Shown here one piece after another: positions 1 to 11,629 of a stretch of DNA of 64,000 bases; position 1 is the first letter of the stretch; each line of letters begins with the position of its first letter. The notes under the pieces are model-generated. The model searched no databases. It saw nothing but the letters and a program-made list of their open reading frames with translations, and was not told where the DNA came from. The stretch covers positions 37,376,580 through 37,440,579 of the forward strand of contig NC_088678.1 in assembly GCF_950023065.1 (NCBI RefSeq). Reading direction: 5' to 3'. The position numbers were made by a program, and so were the translations under genes. The DNA is from Planococcus citri. Lineage: Eukaryota; Arthropoda; Insecta; Hemiptera; Pseudococcidae.

Positions 1-392
1 ACAAACTCTTCCAACATAAAAAAAACTACCCACCCCTGGAAAAATCTAGGCCACCTGAATAGAAAAGAAGAAATCCTGATTACTAGACTAAGAATAGGCC
101 ACACAAAAATTACTCATAACCACTTATACCAAAAAGAACCAAAACCCTCATGCCAATTTTGCAGAAACGAACCCACATCCATCCAACGCACATACTTTTC
201 AACTGTCCCCAACTAAAACAAAACAGACTTACACTACAGATACAAGAAAACCCACCTACTATCCCTGACGAACCCTCAGAAATTCAAAAATTCATCTCCC
301 TAATAAAAAACATCAACCTCACAAACCAAATCTAACCCCCCCTTACGGGTGTAATAATCTTGTAATTATAAACACCAAAAAAAAAAAAAAAA
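1..392 (+). pseudogene. 3' end of a Jockey-like non-LTR retrotransposon with poly(A) tail
   Basis: Frame 1 from the window edge reads a typical C-terminal tail of a Jockey/I-type ORF2, including RLRIGHTKITHNHLY and a following Cys-x2-Cys (CQFC). The expected His-x4-Cys half (HILFNCPQL) lies in a different frame from about base 175, so a frameshift has broken the gene. That second frame ends at 335. A short 3' UTR follows with a GGTGT...ACACC hairpin (about 347-376) and then a run of 16 A at 377-392. The body of the element lies outside the window. The clade is inferred from the tail motif, not from the polymerase domain. Confidence 0.8.
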
Positions 393-2832
393 TTTGGTCT
401 GGTAATGAATCATTTGTGGTCTTTTACTCGAATTCACAGTCGCATATTCCAACTTCCATGATGTTCTGAGGACCACTTTTGACTCTGGGAATTTCCAACT
501 TGAGCCATATTCAAAGTACTCTCACGTTTTGAGGACGATTCTCGACATGCTCCAGAAAAAGGGTATTTTTTGACTCGAATACGTAAGTATATCAGAAAGT
601 AGCCATAAAATCTTGAAATATGTGATTTGGGCAACTATAAAAATTCAGTTTGGATCGTATTCAAAGTTGCATCTTGTTTTGAGGACCACTTCTGAATGGG
701 AAAATATGTATTTTTGAGCACAATCACCGTGGAATAAACTTTGGACAGATCTTTTAATTTGTACTCTTTTTAGAGTAGATGAATCTGCAAACGTGTAAAA
801 TAAAGTGGTGTCAAATAAGTTGCCTATTTACTTCTTCCTTCAGGAACTAGATAATTTCTTAATCATCGTGTAGCTATTATAAAGAAAAAAAGAACGCAGG
901 GAGAGAAACCAGCGAGAATCCGTAGCTTATCTCAGTTCAACGATGGCGATCTACTCTGCACACATTTTGTTGTTTCCTTTTTGAAAAATGCTCCTTTATA
1001 AGTACATTATCTTAATAGAGGATAAGTTTTACTTAGGTAATTCGTTCTCGGTTGGTGCTTTTTTTCCTCGTACGTCCGCTTTTTTCGGACTTTAGAAAGA
1101 GCACACACCCATATCAGTTCTTTTCATCTGAACTAAATTGGTCCTTTTATGGATTTTTTTAGCGAACGCGTTCGTTAAGAGGCTTACTAAAGAGAAAAAA
1201 TCGTTCCGCAGATGATAGTTTTATCTATAGGTCAATCGTCCCCTGCTTCCCCTACCCCTCCCCCTCCCCACCATCATCTACTTCAATGTGGCTGCTGTTG
1301 AATTCGCCGGTAATGTGTACTATATACAACACGACATTGGTTAAGTTTTCAGAACACCATGCCAAGTAAAGCTCTCTGCTAAGGGTTATTAATATCGCGA
1401 TTGTTTTTAAACACCGTCGCGAGAGTAATTAACTCGGACTGAAGGGTTGATGTTGCGGTGCACCTTTTTTCTTCTTCTTTCGAGACATCGCCTAGTAATT
1501 GCCGTGTTTTTATCTGATTACTCGTTTTGTTTTTCTTGCTGTATAGTTTATCGGTGAAATGGATTTTATGTCGGTGTGGGTTTTTTTTCGCACTTTATCT
1601 CTTCGGTGTGGGTACTAATATTGTAACTAAACGAAATTGAGAATTTTTTCTTTTAATTTTTATACTTATTATGTTGTTTTGAAGTTATATAATAAAACAA
1701 GATGAGCGATAGTATAAGGTTATTAGCTTTATTGATTTTGTTTTAAAAATTTCTAACAAAGTTGTTAAAAACTCGATGTCGGCTATTACCCAACTTAAAT
1801 ATAAAAAAAATGATTGAAATTTACAAAAATTTATATTAGGCTTTTTTCTTAGGCATTTATTCCATCGGAAGATTTTTTTTCGATATTTAAACTCGTGTTC
1901 GAGTTTTTTCCCCATTTAGTAAAATTTTTTTCCCGTTGAATTAACAAATTAAAAAATTTTCCAATTTTTTTCCATCGTTACAAGTTTTTTCATTTATTCG
2001 TAACTTTTGACCAGCTTTGTTCAACGGCGGAGTTTTTACAAAGCAACTTTAGACAGATCGAATTTATAAACCAAAGCCCAGTAAAGAGTTCGTCGAACTT
2101 ATGCTCTACTTGGTAATTATCCATTGCGGTTTTAATTTATCTTCGGACCGAGCATGTTTTGTGATATTTATTTGTTCCCACGATACGCTTTGTGTCAAGT
2201 GATCGTTTGACATGTAATTGAATCGAAAGAATGGGGTTTCATTATTTCCTTGATTTACCAACCATGTTTACGTGTTTGTTTGGTTTTTTTTGTGTCTTTT
2301 CTCGTTAGAATCTAGTTAAAGAAGGAGAGAAAATGGGAGCAGTTGAAGTTCATTCTGGTTATAATTATGCTCTACCGCTTGATTATTTATCAATTATTTA
2401 ATGAAATTAAATACCTATAATTATACACTTTTATTTTGTCATGTACACTTGCGCATTAATACGTAATCCAACGAACAGTTAATTTGTGTCAAACTGTTGG
2501 TGAAGGAAATACTAAAAATTACGAGAGCTTCGAATATCGTGGTTTTTGAAAACGTGGAAAAAACTGGTAATTGTTCGGTTCGGTATTTTCTTCGATTTTT
2601 TGTTGAAAATACGTACTTTTAATTACAACTTTTGGTTCGGTGTAGGTATAGGATTCTCATACAACAAAAATATCCCAACCAGCACAAAAAATTCTGAACG
2701 AAGCAAAGGGAAATGGAAAGGGGGTCGCAAAATGCACCATATTTTTGGTGAATTTTATAAAATTCAAATTTGACTCATTTCTTATTTTCAAAAATTATAT
2801 CAAATTAACATAAAAGGTTGAAATTTGGTCTG
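393..2832. other. No gene recognised; AT-rich non-coding sequence
   Basis: At 469, 531 and 680 a GAGGACCACTT-like phrase recurs with similar flanks, suggesting a decayed short repeat. From about 850 to 1620 the sequence is CpG-containing and looks single-copy, with T-runs and no open frame of interest. The frames at 1685-1915 (minus) and 2546-2773 (plus) are short, AT-driven and unconvincing. Confidence 0.5.
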
Positions 2833-2960
2833 TACCTTATTTTCGACTTCTCTAGCCGATTGGTGATGGTTTCAAACCGTTCTGGAGCCTTAAATAGATT
2901 TACGGATTCTCCAGTTTTCAAAAAAACACTGTAATTAGGGTGAAAATAAAATTCAATACT
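2833..2960 (+). repeat. Dispersed repeat family D, copy 1
   Basis: The stretch begins TACCTTATTTTCGACTTCTC and continues with GATTGG...GGTTTCAAACCG and TTCTGGAGCCTT. The same ordered phrases recur near 16030, 22940 and 56285, and inverted near 23900. No coding capacity, terminal repeats or target duplication were seen, so the element type is unknown. Confidence 0.6.
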
Positions 2961-3247
2961 TATCAACTCAGATTTTTACCATCTTTATGACCCTTTCGAT
3001 CGATTTAGGTACACATTTTCAAAATATTTTTCTTAAAAAATATGGGGTTTTAGATTTATATTTAATAAGAAAAAATAAATTACTAGAAAATCTGAAATAA
3101 AATCCATTATTAATTGAATAAGTAAGTATAATTCGAGATGTTGATCTCTTCTCTTGAATATTTACAGTGGAATAATCAAAACAATAATTTTATTAATTTA
3201 TAAGAGAAATGTCCAAAGTAGCTAACAATAACTAACCAAAAAACCGA

Positions 3248-3621
3248 GTACAAATCAACGTGTACCATTATGCCGAATTGGGTATTTGGGCTAACATCCT
3301 TTATGTTGGTGTTTCCTCTATTGCTGTGATGACATATCTCATGGAAATTTATTTTCAAGCTTCATCCACTAGTAGTGTCCCACTTGCTTACAAGTGACAT
3401 CTACACAAGCACCTTTGGAGCTAGCTGGGTAGTTTAGAGACCCTGAGCTCCTCAGTGTTGACCTCTATAGACACTGGAACCAGTTTCAGCTTTTTGATTT
3501 TGCTAACAGATGGCGTGCATGATCTATTAGCTCGGCTAATAACTGGTAGTCCCCTGTACTTGGCATTTAATGTTGATAATTGCATGAAAGATTTTTAATT
3601 ACACGCACAAGCTTGCCTCTG
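3248..3621. repeat. Dispersed repeat family B, copy 1
   Basis: About 370 bp aligns by eye over its whole length with 11153-11524. Both begin GTACAAATCAACG and both end near ACAAGCTTGCCTCTGT. On the plus strand both copies keep one frame reading roughly AELGIWANILYVGV followed by TYLMEIYF, although other positions differ, so part of the repeat may once have been coding. I do not recognise the protein. Copy 2 carries a tRNA-like segment at its right end that is missing here. Confidence 0.75.
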
Positions 3622-4016
3622 TTGGGAATTGAAGAGGATCCTTGTGTGCTATTAAATGTACGTATGTGTGCGTAAGTAAGCAATCTCATTTGGCCCCAAC
3701 CACCCAACCTGTGGAAGCGTTCCATGAGATTGCATGTAAATTTGCTACTTTTCAGTTTCAATTTTCTCTGAAATGTTGTGTTAAAAAAAGCTTGTTTTAT
3801 AATATGATATGTTAGAAAGTCTGAATTTTTGTTTTAAATAAGTTTTTTATCAACAAGTGTCTTATTCAATGGGAAATTTGAACCACAAGCATGCTATTTT
3901 TACATGGTTTCTTATGGGACTACAGTTTTGTTTGGGACCAAATGAGAATGTGAAATCCCGTAAAAATGAGCTGTGATGTAATTGTGACATCACACTTTGA
4001 TTCCCAGTACCCATAC
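3622..4016. other. No gene; spacer between two repeats
   Basis: A small inverted repeat (GCAATCTCAT at about 3688 and ATGAGATTGC at about 3724) is the only structure seen. The minus-strand frame at 3567-3761 lies over repeat-derived sequence and is not supported. Confidence 0.4.
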
Positions 4017-4943
4017 AACAATGACCATGCTAATTTCGATGTGAATGTCGACCCATCCACATCCGTCACTTTTGGATGCCACATGTCGATGTGAATTTCA
4101 ACCCTGTGTCGAGCTAATTGTCGATGTAATTGTCGACTGATGTTCATCTGCATTCGTGTCGACAATTGGCTCCACATAGGGTCGAAATTCTCATTGACAT
4201 GTGGCATCCAAAAGTGACGGATGTGGATGGATCGACATTCACATCGAAATTTATGTCGACCTCCTGCTTCGTTAAGTTATAGAATTTGAGTTTAAAAATT
4301 TTTAATTTTTTTTCCCAAAAATTATTTCCTCTGATGTGGCTATTGTTAGTGCTGAAAACAGCATCGATGCACAGTCAAGTCCACTTCCGAAGAAGTACAG
4401 ACGAAAAGTCTGTATAATTAAGAAGTTCAACAGAAATCCCTTATATCAAAGATGGTGCAATACTTTATCTGCGAGTACTAAACTAATCCATTTTCATGTC
4501 GACATGTAGATGTTAATGTTGATGTGAAATTTGACATCAACAAATACATCCACAATATCAACATCAGATCATCTATATCTCCAAACTGCGGAAAAGTGAA
4601 TATTTTCATCAATTCCCTAAAAAATTTGTTTTCCACATTGAACAAGATCATATTTTTGAATGTTTACTAAAATTTTAAACACTAAAACAGAAATTTTAAT
4701 TCTGAAAAATTGGTCTACATAGTTGTATGTGGATGTAAATTTCAAGCATCCAATTTTACATCTACATGTCGAGATGGCATGTCGAGGTATCAGAAATAAT
4801 GAGAAAATTTCGAAAATTTTCATTTACCTGGCTTTTGTATGGACAGAAGATTCCTACTAAATAATTAATTGATCACTTTTCCATCATATGTTGAAAAAAA
4901 ACGTAGTTGATGTAAATGTCGAGGTCTACAATTGTTGTGCGGG
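4017..4943. repeat. GTCGACAT-rich dispersed repeat family C, copy 1
   Basis: This roughly 930-bp repeat is dense in GTCGACAT/ATGTCGAC-type words and matches 59189-60436 in order along its length. It contains a perfect 35-bp inverted repeat, 4053-4087 against 4196-4230, separated by 108 bp. Further right it carries the shared blocks GAAGTACAGACGAAAAGTCT, GTGCAATACTTTATCT and CAATTGTTGTGCGGG. It has no significant open frame; the minus frame at 3920-4207 is a by-product of the palindrome. A tRNA-like end adjoins it on the right. Confidence 0.8.
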
Positions 4944-5012
4944 AGGTGGATTTGATTGAGGTACATAGTTATGGAGGTTGGCCGCTCTACCTACTACACC
5001 ACTGAGGGACAT
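4944..5012 (-). repeat. tRNA-like (SINE-head-like) segment joined to repeat C
   Basis: On the minus strand the segment reads GTGTAGTAGGTAGAGCGG, close to a tRNA D-arm/A-box, followed after a suitable spacing by CAATCAAATCC, a degraded B-box. A clearly related segment sits at the right end of repeat B copy 2 (11525-11597). The clover-leaf does not fold cleanly, so a tRNA-derived SINE head is preferred to a tRNA gene. Whether it forms one unit with repeat C is inferred from adjacency. Confidence 0.45.
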
Positions 5013-5310
5013 ACCTACAAATACCCAAATATATTCAACTATCAAAATCTTCTTTTTATTTATATTATTTGCGATTCACAACATTCCCAACAAAAACGAA
5101 ATATTTTACTTTATTTTTTACTTTAATTAAAATTAAGTTCTAGATGGTACAATTTTTTAATGGTTCTAGTTAATATACCTGTTTTGATTTTAATGTTTGC
5201 TGAATGAATATTTCTGTCACTGCTAATATGAAGCTAATCAACTACACCTAATCTCCATCCCCCCCCCAAATGTCCTCTTCTATTAATACAGGTTCTCCAA
5301 CACTTGGTAC
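5013..5310. other. No gene; AT-rich spacer
   Basis: Low-complexity A/T sequence with a C8 run near 5260. Nothing functional is visible. Confidence 0.4.
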
Positions 5311-5943
5311 TCAACAAACAGCGTTTCTTTGTATAGAATTGTCCTTTTTACATAAATTGGACAAGTAATATTTATACCAAATAGACCAAAACAATTGTAA
5401 AATCCTTTTACATGAATTCCAAATGTTGGATAATTCGGATCTTGTATTAACAATGCCCAATTTGTTGTTGACTGAAAGGTGACTTTGATTACAAATGAAA
5501 TGAGCTGGAGTGATGCCATCTTCGAGATCACCAGAAACATATGTGAGCGCTGAGCGGCCTCAAGTTTAAACATTTTCAATTTCTTGTAACATTGTTTTCA
5601 AGTTTTCAAAATTAATCATGCCAGAGACTGATTTTTTGATACATTTCTTTCCTGACAAAATCAAATGTTTGTAGACACCTACCATCCAGGGAGCATTTTC
5701 AGGAATTAAGTTCCATTCAATATTATTTTTGAGCAGGAAGGAAACAAATTCGTTGTTCTTTCCTAAATTTTCTCTCCAAACATGATCAATGAAGGATTTG
5801 AATTTTTTTAATTGAGCAGCGTTATCAGAAATAATATTTTTTGGCCTGTTTCTCTCTGCAATAAAACGATGAAAAACAATTAAGATATCTGTAGTTTTCA
5901 CACTTTCAAGAAGTTCTAAATACAAACGAGGAGAAATGTTACC
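5311..5943 (-). pseudogene. Decayed BEL/Pao-type retrotransposon integrase
   Basis: The minus strand encodes the second half of an integrase catalytic core. It shows FHRFIAERNRPKNIISDNA, then IEWNLIPENAPW, the conserved region around the second catalytic Asp and towards the Glu site of BEL/Pao integrases. The canonical WWGGFWERL-like segment is altered. The same frame then meets stop codons (first near 5566) but continues with recognisable C-terminal integrase and post-integrase features (an ALTYVSGDLEDGITPAHF stretch, then a W-rich LFWSIWYKYYLSNL segment like that preceding the chromodomain-like end in this group). The N-terminal half, the polymerase and any LTR are not visible. It is a truncated, inactive fossil; no expression is expected. 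Confidence 0.8.
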
Positions 5944-8039
5944 AGGCGTCTACTTAATGCAGGGACTTGCAGTTTTTCAAATTTTGATACGTATATTGGC
6001 AGTTTTGAATTTACAAATCATTTCGGGTTAGCGTCGTACTTTTACTCAAATTGCGATAAATCTTCAATCTTTGGACTTTTGAACAAAAAGTGAAAAAAAT
6101 GACATGTTTTTTTTTTAATTGAATCAGAAAATCACAAAAAAAACAAGAAGGAGTCCTGAATCTCAAAAGTTACGCTTGAATTTATCAAAATTATTTATCC
6201 ACTGTTTCTTTTCTGTTATCGTTGAAAATGAACGCGTATCGCATCGTATGCTATCCTTAACATGCTCTCTTCTTCTTGTTCATTTCGTAGCCCTCCTGTA
6301 CACAAAGGCATCTCGTTCTTCACTAGTCAACATAGAGTCAATTTTATCCTTAACTCTGTCACGAACACGATGATTAATTGCTCATCTTTAACAATCCATT
6401 ATTCTCGAATGCATCTCATTAGATCATTAGGCTTTATGATATTTACCATAACGTCAACTGAAGGCATCGCCGCACCACGCGGCCTCATAACGATAATTAT
6501 ATTCCGCACAGGACAACAACGTGGCAGGTAAAAATGGCATTCCCACAGCTCCTGCTCCTCTTCCCCTCCTGCCACACCTTCGCTCCTCGTTATTTTGTGT
6601 GTTAATAAAATCGCCACTCGTTTGCACCTCGTTCGTCTTCTCCAACTCTGTTGAGTTTTTATTGCCAGCCAGGAGGAAAATTAAATTTTAAAAATTCACA
6701 ACTCCTAAGCCCATCTTTTTCGTTTAGCTGCCTCAAAAAAACCACCCGACCATAAACCCTAAAGACTTTTTCGCATGACTAAACTTACTTTAATCATTCA
6801 TTAGTCAAATTTCGCGCAACTCTCACCGAGTTATATTATTTTTCTAGCTGTTTGTCTCGTACTCAGACTTTGGTTAATTACAACGAATTAATTTTCTACT
6901 TTGTTGTGCTTCGTTTCCTTTCCCAAGGTTAGCATTTCGTTTTTTTTTTCCTCGTCACCGAAACTACGTAATATTTATAAGCGTTTATCTGCTCTCATCG
7001 CAACAGTAAAATTCATCTTGGGCTGCGTCATCGTACTATACATATATCGTCAAATACCTACTTACGTAAATCCAAACTAGGTATGCCGCGTCGTCGTCGT
7101 GTATAGATGAGTGATATTAAAAAGAAAAAACATGTAAGACACAAACCAGTACTGCAACGAAAAATACAAGAAGTTTAAAGGTCGTTAAAAAGTTGAAAAG
7201 GATTTTTTTATATCTTTTCATCGTGTTTCTTTTTCTCTTTTCTTATGTATATGTATGTACACCAAATGCCAAGAATACCGAATAAATGAAAAACTTGAGG
7301 TATAAAAGGAAATTTTATTAAAAACAAAATAACAACGAAAAAAAGTACAATAAAGCCAAAAAAGAAAAAAAATAGGAATGGTAAAAAGTATATACTAGAG
7401 GTATGTACCGTTACTGGTAGCATCTTCATAAAAACATTTTTTCTATGCATAAAAGTCAATTGTTTCGGTCCGGTTCACTTGACCGTTTTCAAAGGTTTCT
7501 TCTTTAGCATTACATTAGTATTTAAAATAGGAAAATATTTTGACGTCGACGGTGTGTATGCACAGTGCACAGGCACACACGTGTATGAGTCGAACCTCTG
7601 CGTATAAAATATTACATTAGGAAATACATTTTCGGCCATCTAATCTAACCGCTACAATGAACATTGTTGCCTTTGCGACCTATGAGCGTTTCATTTAAAA
7701 TAAACATTCCTCGTCTGTATGGCGAAAAAACGATTTTTTTTTATTCGAGCGCGAACACGGTTTGTATAATTTTCCGTGTGTACATTTTCGTTAATTATAC
7801 GCTCGTTCGAGTTTTTTTCCTGCCTTTTTTACGCCCCGATAATATTGAAAAAACATTTGAAACTGTAGGTACCCACGTTTTCCTCGTGTACCTTTGAATG
7901 ACCCGTAGTCAAGAATTAAATGTACGTTCGTGTAATAACCGGTGAAAAAATGTGAAAAACTGACTAGGATTTTAATTTTCATGTTCACAAGGAAGCATAT
8001 CTCAACCGACTCAGAAAATTTTCAAATCAGACGAAATGG
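5944..8039. other. No gene recognised; largely single-copy non-coding
   Basis: From 6180 to about 7900 the sequence is CpG-containing and non-repetitive. Overlapping short frames on both strands at 6119-6645 have compositionally odd products and no recognisable domain. The frame at 7208-7459 (minus) is a Phe-rich translation of an A-rich tract. No splice-flanked exon could be supported. Confidence 0.4.
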
Positions 8040-8215
8040 GATCAGAAAAGAACACCAAAATATACCTGCAGCAAAAATTTCAGGCGCTAAAATTCATTTT
8101 TCAATTTTTTGCGAAGTTTTGAATATTAAAATTTGGCTCATTTCTCACGAAAACAAAAAATCAAAATTTGACAACATTTTTGGCCTTTTGTTTCAAAAAA
8201 TTGAAATGTAATTTT
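8040..8215 (+). repeat. Dispersed repeat related to family D
   Basis: The block with AACACCAAAATATACCTGC, CAGCAAAAATTTCAGGCGCT and TTGGCCTTTTGTTTCAAAAA is the reverse complement of sequence at about 24020-24115, with moderate divergence. In the second place it adjoins an inverted family-D copy, so both probably belong to the same larger repeat. Confidence 0.55.
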
Positions 8216-8589
8216 GAATAAGGTTCGAAGTAACATAATTATGATGCTGCATGAAATTATCGTTTGTCGAGTTTTTTGAGGCGCTGAATCAGAATGTTAA
8301 CTTGACATTCTACTCCAGGGTGTCCACTCATTTTTGGAAATGATTTTCCCTGACTTTTTCCAGGTTTCCCAGACCAACTGCTACAATTTTCCAGATTCTT
8401 GAAAAATGAATTACACGCGTGATCAGGTTGGGGGGGGTGTCAAATTTTTTCTAACATCATGAGTTCCAAATATCGTTAATAGATCTATAGTTGTGCCCTT
8501 TTTTTCCAAGCATGACTGTGTGCTCAATAGGGTAGCCCTTATTTAAACTTGGTGGGAAATTTTTTTTTGGTTTTTTAGTTGGAACAATC

Positions 8590-8765
8590 AAGATTTTAAC
8601 GTACTGAGCTCAAAAACTTTTTAAAATTTTTATTTGAACCCTCAAACATCTTTCATTAAACTTGAAACGAATGATGAACTGGACAGAATACGGAACTGAA
8701 CTGAATCCTGAAAATTTATTTTATTTTATGTTTTTATTAATTCATTCTTTCATCCAGTCTTTTTC
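8590..8765 (+). repeat. Dispersed repeat family E, copy 1 (CTGAA-rich)
   Basis: It contains TTTTTATTTGAACCCTCAAA, CATCTTTCATTAAACTTGAA and GAACTGGACAGAATAC, then short CTGAA iterations and an ATTCATTC tail. The same order is found at 60725-60960. No coding potential was seen. Confidence 0.65.
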
Positions 8766-8802
8766 TCACACTTATTGGCAGAAACTTCAATATTAATTTC
8801 AA

Positions 8803-8816
8803 CCCCCCCCCCCCCC
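8803..8816. repeat. Poly(C) run
   Basis: Fourteen consecutive C. Similar C or G runs occur near 5263, 8430, 12795, 49138 and 63795. Confidence 0.9.
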
Positions 8817-11152
8817 ATCACTAATCACAAATATATTCCAATTGAAGGCAATCCTTTGTATTTTTATTTTCATTCAAATGAAACACAAAAATATTTAATA
8901 AATATTGATTCTTGGGCTATGTTTTACCAAGGAAGCTATCAATCTTCGACTACATATGTACCTACGTGTTCAGTTAAAGCTTTCAATAATTTCAAATAAT
9001 CAATTGATTCTACGAGAAAAGAGACAATGTTTTACCTCTGAGACCTTTTCGAAAAACTTTTTTTTCTATTCTAGCAAAGAAACATGGCGAAAATATATCT
9101 ATCTGTATGTTTTTGAACTACATAGCATGGTGCGCATGATAGTTGGAATTATTCCCAGAAAGTTTATAAATTGAATTCCCAAGCTCAAGGTACATTTTTG
9201 TAAAAGAATTTGAATTTTATAAGTATTTGAAGTTTTTGTTAGGTAACGAATGTATGTGTACTTAAAGTTCAGTGTCACCTTTTTTTCTTTTTTCTGCAAT
9301 TTCCTTGAATTTTTGTAATTTTTTTTTCTATTTTTAACTGCAAATGGTAATTTTATAATTATAAGATTGTCATTTTTAGACAAATTCAAATCATTTTTTT
9401 ATTGTTGTGTTTTTAATAAAGCGAAAAAAAATAGATGTTTGAAGTTACTCAAGCATTTATATAGCTATAGTGAGGAAAATGTAAACATTGAGCGAAATAA
9501 TTTTAAATTTTTCCTACACGTTAAAAACGCTCGAGATTTATTTTTCATAATCCCTTCCCTTTGCTAATGACATTAATTCGTCCATTTCGTCGGGCCAAAA
9601 TTTTAAATTAATTCGAGGTTATGAAGAAACATAAAAAGCAAGAAGAAAAACGAGGGAAAAAATTCTTGGTATTATACAAAAAGCGGACGAATATGGAAAA
9701 GAAGCTTGTTGAGAAGAATCAGAAAAAGAGAGCAAGTGAGATGGTGGAGGGGGTTTATTATTAAATGATAATATACGTACGTGAAGGGTATATTGCATTG
9801 CATATATATACGTAACGTACGTAGCATGTACATTGTACAGTGTATATTATAGTGTAGTTACAGAGAAAATAAAATACGCTTGTGCTATGCTATATACGTA
9901 CGAGCGAATACACTTTGATTATACATTTTATAAAACAGATGTCGAGGGGCAGTCCGGTGAAGTGAGGGGGAGAGGTGCGTATAAGAACGGTGGAAAAAAC
10001 GAAGAAAAAATTACGCTGTATGAAATGACTGTAGATGAATGGGGTGTACTAGAATGAGGAGGAGGAGAAGAAGAAAATAAAATGCCGAAAGTTTAGAGCG
10101 AAAATTAAATAAATACCGCACCAGTGAGCAGTGTTTTAAGCTTTTATTATATTTTAATGCATTCTATGTGTCTATAATAAAAAAGGAGTTTTCTGTAATT
10201 TTACGCTTCTTTTGCTCGCGAATCTTTTTGTAAATTGTTAAAAGTATTGCTCGATTTTTACTTTCACTGATGTGAAAAAGTATATTGTATCCGAGCTACA
10301 TCTGCCAAGCGTACCCTAGCAATGTAGTCAAATATTTTCACTCAGACAAAACAAGTGGGTCTTCTTCGTGTGTTTTTTTTTCCTCGTACGTTACCTCTTG
10401 ATGGATTTCGCTCTCTCTTGTGCCATCTTTTGCTTCACAACTGCCGCATTCTCGCACACGGTAAACATTTTCACTTTGATCTTTTACGTGTAAAACAATG
10501 AAAAGTTTTCTTATGTGTGTATTTTTCAAGTAGGTACCTACAGTAAAAGAAAATGAAAAAAGGGAAGAATATTCATATACCCCTAACCCCATCCAACTCG
10601 AGCATATAAGTCAGGTTATTGTAGAAGTTAGCAGAGATAGAGCTATGAAGATATTTTTGTTTATATTGTTAGATGTAACAAGTGTACCTGAATTCAGGCA
10701 TCAACGAGCCAGATGGATGAAGAGATTTCTTAGTTTTTGAGACTGATCATTGATAACAGAAAAATAAAGCCATAAAGATCCGAAATGGACCCAAAACGGA
10801 ACCTCCGTCTTCTCACCATAGAAAATCAAGCGTCTTACAAAACAATTGGGTATTGTTGAATTGGGTTTAGATTATTGAAAATCATCAAAAAGTGATGAAA
10901 TTTCAGTAAAAATTATTTATTTGGAGGAAGGAACAAAAAGCAATCTGTTACAAATAGTAACATTTAGCTTGCACGAGATTAAGATTGACATCTCACTGGT
11001 AGGTCCAATACACAACATCTACGCAAACGATATATTTCTTCATCACAATTTGAAAGATTTTCACACTATGTATGTATTTCCAGATCTTCAAGAATTGTGC
11101 TGTTCTTCACATCATCATCATCCAGTCATATAACCTCTCGAGGTGGTATCGT
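8817..11152. other. No gene recognised; AT-rich then CpG-containing sequence
   Basis: Around 9770-9850 there are many overlapping TACGTA/GTACGT palindromes. A frame at 9833-10057 runs through this but its product has no recognisable domain. The frames at 8905-9174 and 9099-9389 are antisense to each other and low in complexity. Nothing is supported as an exon. Confidence 0.4.
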
Positions 11153-11524
11153 GTACAAATCAACGCATACCTTTATGCTGAATTGGGTATTTGGGCTAAC
11201 ATCCTTTATGTTGGTGTTGCCTCTATTGCATTGATTACATATCTCATGGAAATTTATTTTCGAGCTTCCACTAGTAGTTTCTTGCTTGCTTACTAGTGAC
11301 ATCTACACAAGCACCTTGGAGCTAGTTGTGTTGTTTAGATACCCTGAGCTCCTCAGTTTTGACCTCTATAGACGCTCGAACCAGTTTCAGCTTTTTGATT
11401 CTGCTAACAGATGGCATGCATGATCTGTTAGCTCGGCTAATAACTGGTGGTCCCTCAGTACTTAGCATGTAATGTTGATAAGTGCATGTAAGATTTTTAA
11501 TTACACACACAAGCTTGCCTCTGT
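11153..11524. repeat. Dispersed repeat family B, copy 2
   Basis: Aligns with 3248-3621 from GTACAAATCAACG to AAGCTTGCCTCTGT. The frame encoding AELGIWANILYVGVASIA and TYLMEIYF is open in both copies. On its right this copy continues into a tRNA-like segment, so read on the minus strand it could be a long SINE with a tRNA head and this roughly 370-bp body. Confidence 0.75.
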
Positions 11525-11597
11525 AGCTGGGTTTGAACTGGGTACCTTGAGAACGGAGGTCCGCGGCTCCACCTACTACGCCTCTGAGGACATGCCA
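11525..11597 (-). repeat. tRNA-derived SINE head
   Basis: The minus strand reads GCGTAGTAGGTGGAGCC, resembling a tRNA D-arm and A-box, and then CAGTTCAAACCCAGC, a good B-box (GTTCAAACC). The two are spaced as in a tRNA. The anticodon and acceptor stems do not pair convincingly, so this is a tRNA-derived promoter and not a tRNA gene. The homologous segment at 4944-5012 shares about 20 of the first 25 bases. Confidence 0.55.
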
Positions 11598-11629
11598 CAG
11601 CGCAAATATAAGTTTTCTTAGAATTTTGT

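Noticed and set aside
3920..4207. Minus-strand frame of 95 codons
   Set aside because: It lies across the inverted repeat of family C and is not preserved in copy 2.
6119..6645. Overlapping frames on both strands
   Set aside because: They overlap each other in several frames with odd composition and no recognisable domain; treated as chance.
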